Source: Chloroflexia bacterium SDU3-3
Lineage (GTDB): Bacteria; Chloroflexota; Chloroflexia; Chloroflexales; Roseiflexaceae
Direction: 5' to 3'
NCBI GenBank assembly: GCA_009268125.1
Contig: WBOU01000023.1
Location: 24,453-88,452, forward strand
Length of the DNA stretch: 64,000 nt
The notes beneath the pieces were generated by a model that saw only the letters and a list, made by a program, of their open reading frames with translations, was not told the origin of the DNA and searched no databases. Shown one piece after another: positions 61,035 through 64,000 of this stretch. The position numbers and the translations under genes are program-made. Every line of letters begins with the position of its first letter. The stretch's first letter is position 1.

Positions 61035-61994
61035 ATGGCTGAATCAACCGACGAGTTCCTGGCCGCCTGGCGATACGCGCTGGCGGATGCCGACCAGGCG
61101 GCGCTGACCTGCCGCCGCTATCTGGCGGCGGTTCGCGCCTTTATCAGCTGGTTCGAGCGGGAGAACCACGAGCCATTCACGCTCCAGCGGCTGACCCCGA
61201 TTGACCTGACCGGCTACCGCACCTGGCTCCAGCAGCGTCACGCGGTCAGCACGGTGAATGTCCATATCGGCGCGCTCCGCTCGTTGTGCACCTGGCTGCA
61301 CGAGACTGGACGCGTGCCGCAGAACCCCGCGCAGCGCCTCAAGAGTGTGGCCAGCGCCGCGCCGCTCGCCCCCAAGGCCCTGACGGCTCTACAGGTCAAT
61401 GCGCTGCTCCGCGAGGCCCAGCAGACTCGCCATGGCCTCCGCGACTATGCCATTGTGCAGGTGCTGGTGCAGACCGGGCTTCGCATCAGCGAGTGCGCCG
61501 CCCTGCGCGTGGGCGATGTCAAGATGAGCGAGCGCCACGGCACGCTCACCATCCGTATGGGCAAAGGCAACAAGGTTCGCACGGTGCCGCTCAATGCCTC
61601 CGCGCGGCGGGCGCTCCTCGACTACGTGGCCGAGCGGTGGGGCTGGGAGGCGGACTGGACGCAGCTTCCAAGCACGTGGGCAGCGCTGGACCCCACCAGA
61701 GCGCTGTGGCACAGCCAGAAGCACCCCACACTGAGCGTCCGCGCCATGAGCGAGCTGGTCGAGCATGTGGTGGCGCGCTGCACCCAGCGCGAGCTGGTGC
61801 CGCCAGAGACCAGCGCCCATACCCTGCGGCACACCTTCGCCACCGCCTACCTCCGCGACCATCCTGGCGACCTAGTCGGGCTTGCCGCGCTGCTCGGGCA
61901 CAGCAGCCTGGAGACCACGCGCATCTACGTCCAGCCCACCGCCGCCGATCTGGCGCAGCGGGTGGAGGATCTGCGGCTTAATGCCTATGTGTGA
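61035..61994 (+). CDS. tyrosine recombinase / integrase (XerC/D-like)
   Basis: 319 residues. The N-terminal SAM-like DNA-binding domain (about 5-105, FLAAWRYALADADQAALTCR) and the catalytic domain hold all key residues: Arg in TGLRISECAALRVGDV, Lys in GKGNKVRTVPL, His-x-x-Arg in HTLRHTFATAYL, and LGHSSLETTRIYVQP with His and the nucleophilic Tyr. XerC/D length, with no extra arm-binding domain. Its place beside the transposon and NACHT gene suggests a mobile or cargo gene rather than the chromosomal Xer, but both are possible. Confidence 0.92.
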   Translation: MAESTDEFLAAWRYALADADQAALTCRRYLAAVRAFISWFERENHEPFTLQRLTPIDLTGYRTWLQQRHAVSTVNVHIGALRSLCTWLHETGRVPQNPAQRLKSVASAAPLAPKALTALQVNALLREAQQTRHGLRDYAIVQVLVQTGLRISECAALRVGDVKMSERHGTLTIRMGKGNKVRTVPLNASARRALLDYVAERWGWEADWTQLPSTWAALDPTRALWHSQKHPTLSVRAMSELVEHVVARCTQRELVPPETSAHTLRHTFATAYLRDHPGDLVGLAALLGHSSLETTRIYVQPTAADLAQRVEDLRLNAYV

Positions 61995-62042
61995 TGGGAT
62001 AAGTTTTTGAGAAAGTGGTAGTGGTATTGAAGTATCCCACCA

Positions 62043-62051
62043 TGCTATACT
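62043..62051 (+). promoter_or_regulatory. extended -10 promoter of the NACHT gene
   Basis: TGCTATACT lies 114 bp before the start codon, the same extended -10 form seen before several other genes in the window (for example 60918 and about 34124). No -35 of note. Confidence 0.45.
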
Positions 62052-62164
62052 CGCCCCAACACAACGCCCACTCTCGTTTGGATAGTTGAGGAGCGGGCAG
62101 TGCGGTATTATTCTGTCGTGAACAGCTTTGTACGCGGGGTATCCCCTGCGGCGAGTGAACGCGT

Positions 62165-63922
62165 ATGGCGAAGACCTCCTCAACCCCTTCTAATCACCAA
62201 ATCCGCATGATCATTGGGATTATTGTCGCAAATGCTCTTTTATGGCTAGGGGCAGTTTCCACCAACATTGCCACTAGCTTACTGCATGATGCCTGGAAGC
62301 CATATCTGTGGCTGGCATGGCCTGTATCGATCCTAGTAACCATAGTAACAATTATCATCGCTGTGCGGAGCAACGTGGTAGGGAACAATGAACATGTCGA
62401 TCCTGCAACCTTGAATCGCTCTGCGTTGCTGGGGCGAGTGCGGCAGCAATGGGTCGATGGTATGCTCAAGAAATCATTGTGGAACGAGGCCAAGATAGCG
62501 CTTCGCTTTGCACAGGGCACCGCACGACCCTACAACGTGGAACTGCAAGAGCCAGAGCATCCTCCCAAGCTTCTGCCTCAGGGAAAGCAGATCATCGAAG
62601 TGTATGATCAGTACCAAGACTTGCTTCTGATCCTAGGCGAACCGGGAGGAGGCAAGACTACGCTGCTGCTGGAGCTAACCGAACAACTGCTTGACCGCGC
62701 CGATGCGGATGCCACTCATCCGATACCGGTTGTTTTCAATCTCTCGACTTGGGGCAAGGATAAACAGGCACTAGATGTCTGGATGGTCACCCAACTGCAC
62801 CACATCTACTACGTGCCACCAAAAATAGGTAAGATCTGGGTGACATCGGGCCAGATCCTGCCGCTGCTGGATGGCCTGGATGAGGTCGATGGTGAGCGGC
62901 GGGCCACATGTACCGAGGCCATCAACGCCTATCGAGGAACCCACCCAGGCGCGTGGGCTACGCCGATGGTGGTGTGCTGTCGCAGTGAGGAGTACCGCAC
63001 GCTTCCTGAGCTTGGGCTTGCGACCGCCATTACAGTGCAGGTGCTGACCCATGGCGAGATCGACGCCTTTCTCAAGGCTAGTGGGCGACCGCTGGCTGGG
63101 GTACGGGCTGTGCTGAAAGATGATCCTACTCTCTATGGCATACTCAAAACGCCGCTCCTTCTGAGTATGGTTTCGTTAGCCTTTGCGGATACCTCTGCGA
63201 AAGAACTACGGATGGCCACTACACCGGATATGCGCCGCGCCGAGATCTTTGCGGCCTTCATGCGCAGAATGTTCGCACCCCCTCCGCCAGGGAAGGGTGA
63301 GGATGCCCGCTACCCACGGCGGCGTATCTTACGTGGGTTACGATGGCTGGCGCAACGGATGAATACAAATAATCAGGCGCTCTACCTGATGGAGTTCATG
63401 CAACCGGATTGGGTCGGAAGAGGTTGGAATCAGTGGTTAGTACAGTGGAGTGCAGGCCTGATCTTTGGTCTGATCTTTGGCTTAATCTTCGGCTTAATCT
63501 TTGGCCTGGTCTTTGGCCTGGTCTTTGGGTCAAGTGTTGGAGTGATTGGTGGATTAAATGCTAGCACAATAAAACCAATAAATCGATTAAATTGGTCGTG
63601 GAAAGCCATTTATGCATCTTGGAAGACAATTTTGCTTTCTGGATTGATGATTATATTAGCTTCTGGATGGATTGGAGGATTAAATATCGGGCTGATTGCA
63701 GGAATAATATCTATATTAGGTCTTGGATTACTTAGAGGCTTTGGTGTTGTAACATTAGATACGCATATTATCCCCAATCAAGGCATTCGCTTATCTTTCT
63801 GGAATATGCTTATAGGTGGATTAAGCACAGCAGTAATTGCGGGTCTATTATTAGGATTACTTATGAGTTTACTTGTAGGATTTGACTACCGTACAGAAAC
63901 TATGTGCGGGTTTCGAGGCTGA
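62165..63922 (+). CDS. membrane NACHT NTPase, probable defence gene, 3'-truncated
   Basis: 585 residues. Two N-terminal membrane helices (about 14-75), a linker helix, then a NACHT domain with Walker A LGEPGGGKTTLLLE (about 158-171) and Walker B LPLLDGLDEVDGE (about 236-248), and a winged region to about 400. The C terminus is a series of hydrophobic GLIFG repeats and further helices. NACHT STAND proteins of this layout are linked to phage defence. The frame stops abruptly at DYRTETMCGFRG, where insertion-sequence-like DNA begins, so the C terminus is probably lost. AT-rich codons towards the end differ from the window's norm. Confidence 0.82.
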   Translation: MAKTSSTPSNHQIRMIIGIIVANALLWLGAVSTNIATSLLHDAWKPYLWLAWPVSILVTIVTIIIAVRSNVVGNNEHVDPATLNRSALLGRVRQQWVDGMLKKSLWNEAKIALRFAQGTARPYNVELQEPEHPPKLLPQGKQIIEVYDQYQDLLLILGEPGGGKTTLLLELTEQLLDRADADATHPIPVVFNLSTWGKDKQALDVWMVTQLHHIYYVPPKIGKIWVTSGQILPLLDGLDEVDGERRATCTEAINAYRGTHPGAWATPMVVCCRSEEYRTLPELGLATAITVQVLTHGEIDAFLKASGRPLAGVRAVLKDDPTLYGILKTPLLLSMVSLAFADTSAKELRMATTPDMRRAEIFAAFMRRMFAPPPPGKGEDARYPRRRILRGLRWLAQRMNTNNQALYLMEFMQPDWVGRGWNQWLVQWSAGLIFGLIFGLIFGLIFGLVFGLVFGSSVGVIGGLNASTIKPINRLNWSWKAIYASWKTILLSGLMIILASGWIGGLNIGLIAGIISILGLGLLRGFGVVTLDTHIIPNQGIRLSFWNMLIGGLSTAVIAGLLLGLLMSLLVGFDYRTETMCGFRG

Positions 63923-64000
63923 AAAAGGTACGCGCCCGATCTGGTAAGATTCTTGCGGGAACCGTCTGCCAACGCCCCGAAAGGATCACCCCATGACGGA
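63894..64000 (+). mobile_element. possible insertion-sequence left end
   Basis: GC content rises sharply after about 63900, at the point where the NACHT frame ends. The stretch GTGCGGGTTTCGAGGCTGAA could be a terminal inverted repeat. A GAAAGG box then leads to an ATG at 63994 (ATGACGGA) that opens a new frame at the window edge. The other end and any target duplication lie outside. Confidence 0.35.

Overview
The window is about 65% GC and looks like a chromosomal segment of a filamentous Chloroflexota bacterium (Chloroflexia, Herpetosiphon/Kouleothrix-like). That assignment is inference. It rests on codon use rich in GCC/CTG/CGC, the mix of GH13 and uronate-catabolic enzymes, KGG stress proteins, abundant dispersed repeats, and an RVT-like reverse transcriptase of a kind I recall from Herpetosiphon.

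Layout. 1-8.7 kb: housekeeping and stress genes (GNAT acetyltransferases, two KGG paralogues, a GH13 alpha-glucosidase, a luciferase-like oxidoreductase, Mug glycosylase, a Tat-exported PhoX-type protein). 8.7-19.9 kb: a LacI-controlled locus for unsaturated uronic-acid oligosaccharides (GH88 hydrolase, KduI/IolB isomerase, KduD, ABC importer, DUF2264 protein, heparinase II/III protein). A consensus promoter and several TTTGC/GCAAA operator-like palindromes lie between the regulator and the operon. 19.9-26.7 kb: repeat-rich DNA around a DUF72 gene, a 945-residue collagen-like/coiled-coil/hydrophobic-segment protein and a protein carrying sixteen copies of a seven-residue repeat. 26.7-34 kb: a secreted beta-propeller protein, a membrane-anchored protein, an 802-residue reverse-transcriptase-related gene and a lipoprotein with a papain-like Cys-His-Asp/Asn arrangement. 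34-44.6 kb: conserved hypothetical genes, a C45 hydrolase, a DIP1984-family protein followed by a tRNA-like structure, duplicated zinc-ribbon proteins, a WD40 protein, two macrodomain proteins and an M28 peptidase. 44.7-52.9 kb: a CPA1 antiporter and a redox cluster (three aldo-keto reductases, a CMD-family protein, a zinc alcohol dehydrogenase, DUF2255) with a divergent AraC regulator. 52.9-54.9 kb: amylosucrase.

55.2-64 kb is accessory DNA. A tRNA-Met(CAT) is followed within about 35 bp by the end of a Tn7/Tn5053-like transposon, marked by three direct TnsB-site-like repeats. Its minus-strand operon encodes a TnsC-like ATPase, an intact DDE transposase (TnsB) and, first in the operon, a ~793-residue protein. 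By motif alignment that protein is a second TnsB-like transposase whose catalytic residues have been replaced. I regard this pairing as the most interesting and possibly undescribed system here. Beyond it lie a tyrosine recombinase and a membrane NACHT NTPase, a likely defence gene, that seems cut short by an insertion sequence at the right edge. Whether these two are transposon cargo cannot be decided because the right end was not found.

Many promoters use an extended -10 (TGnTATAMT), and at least one gene appears to be leaderless.
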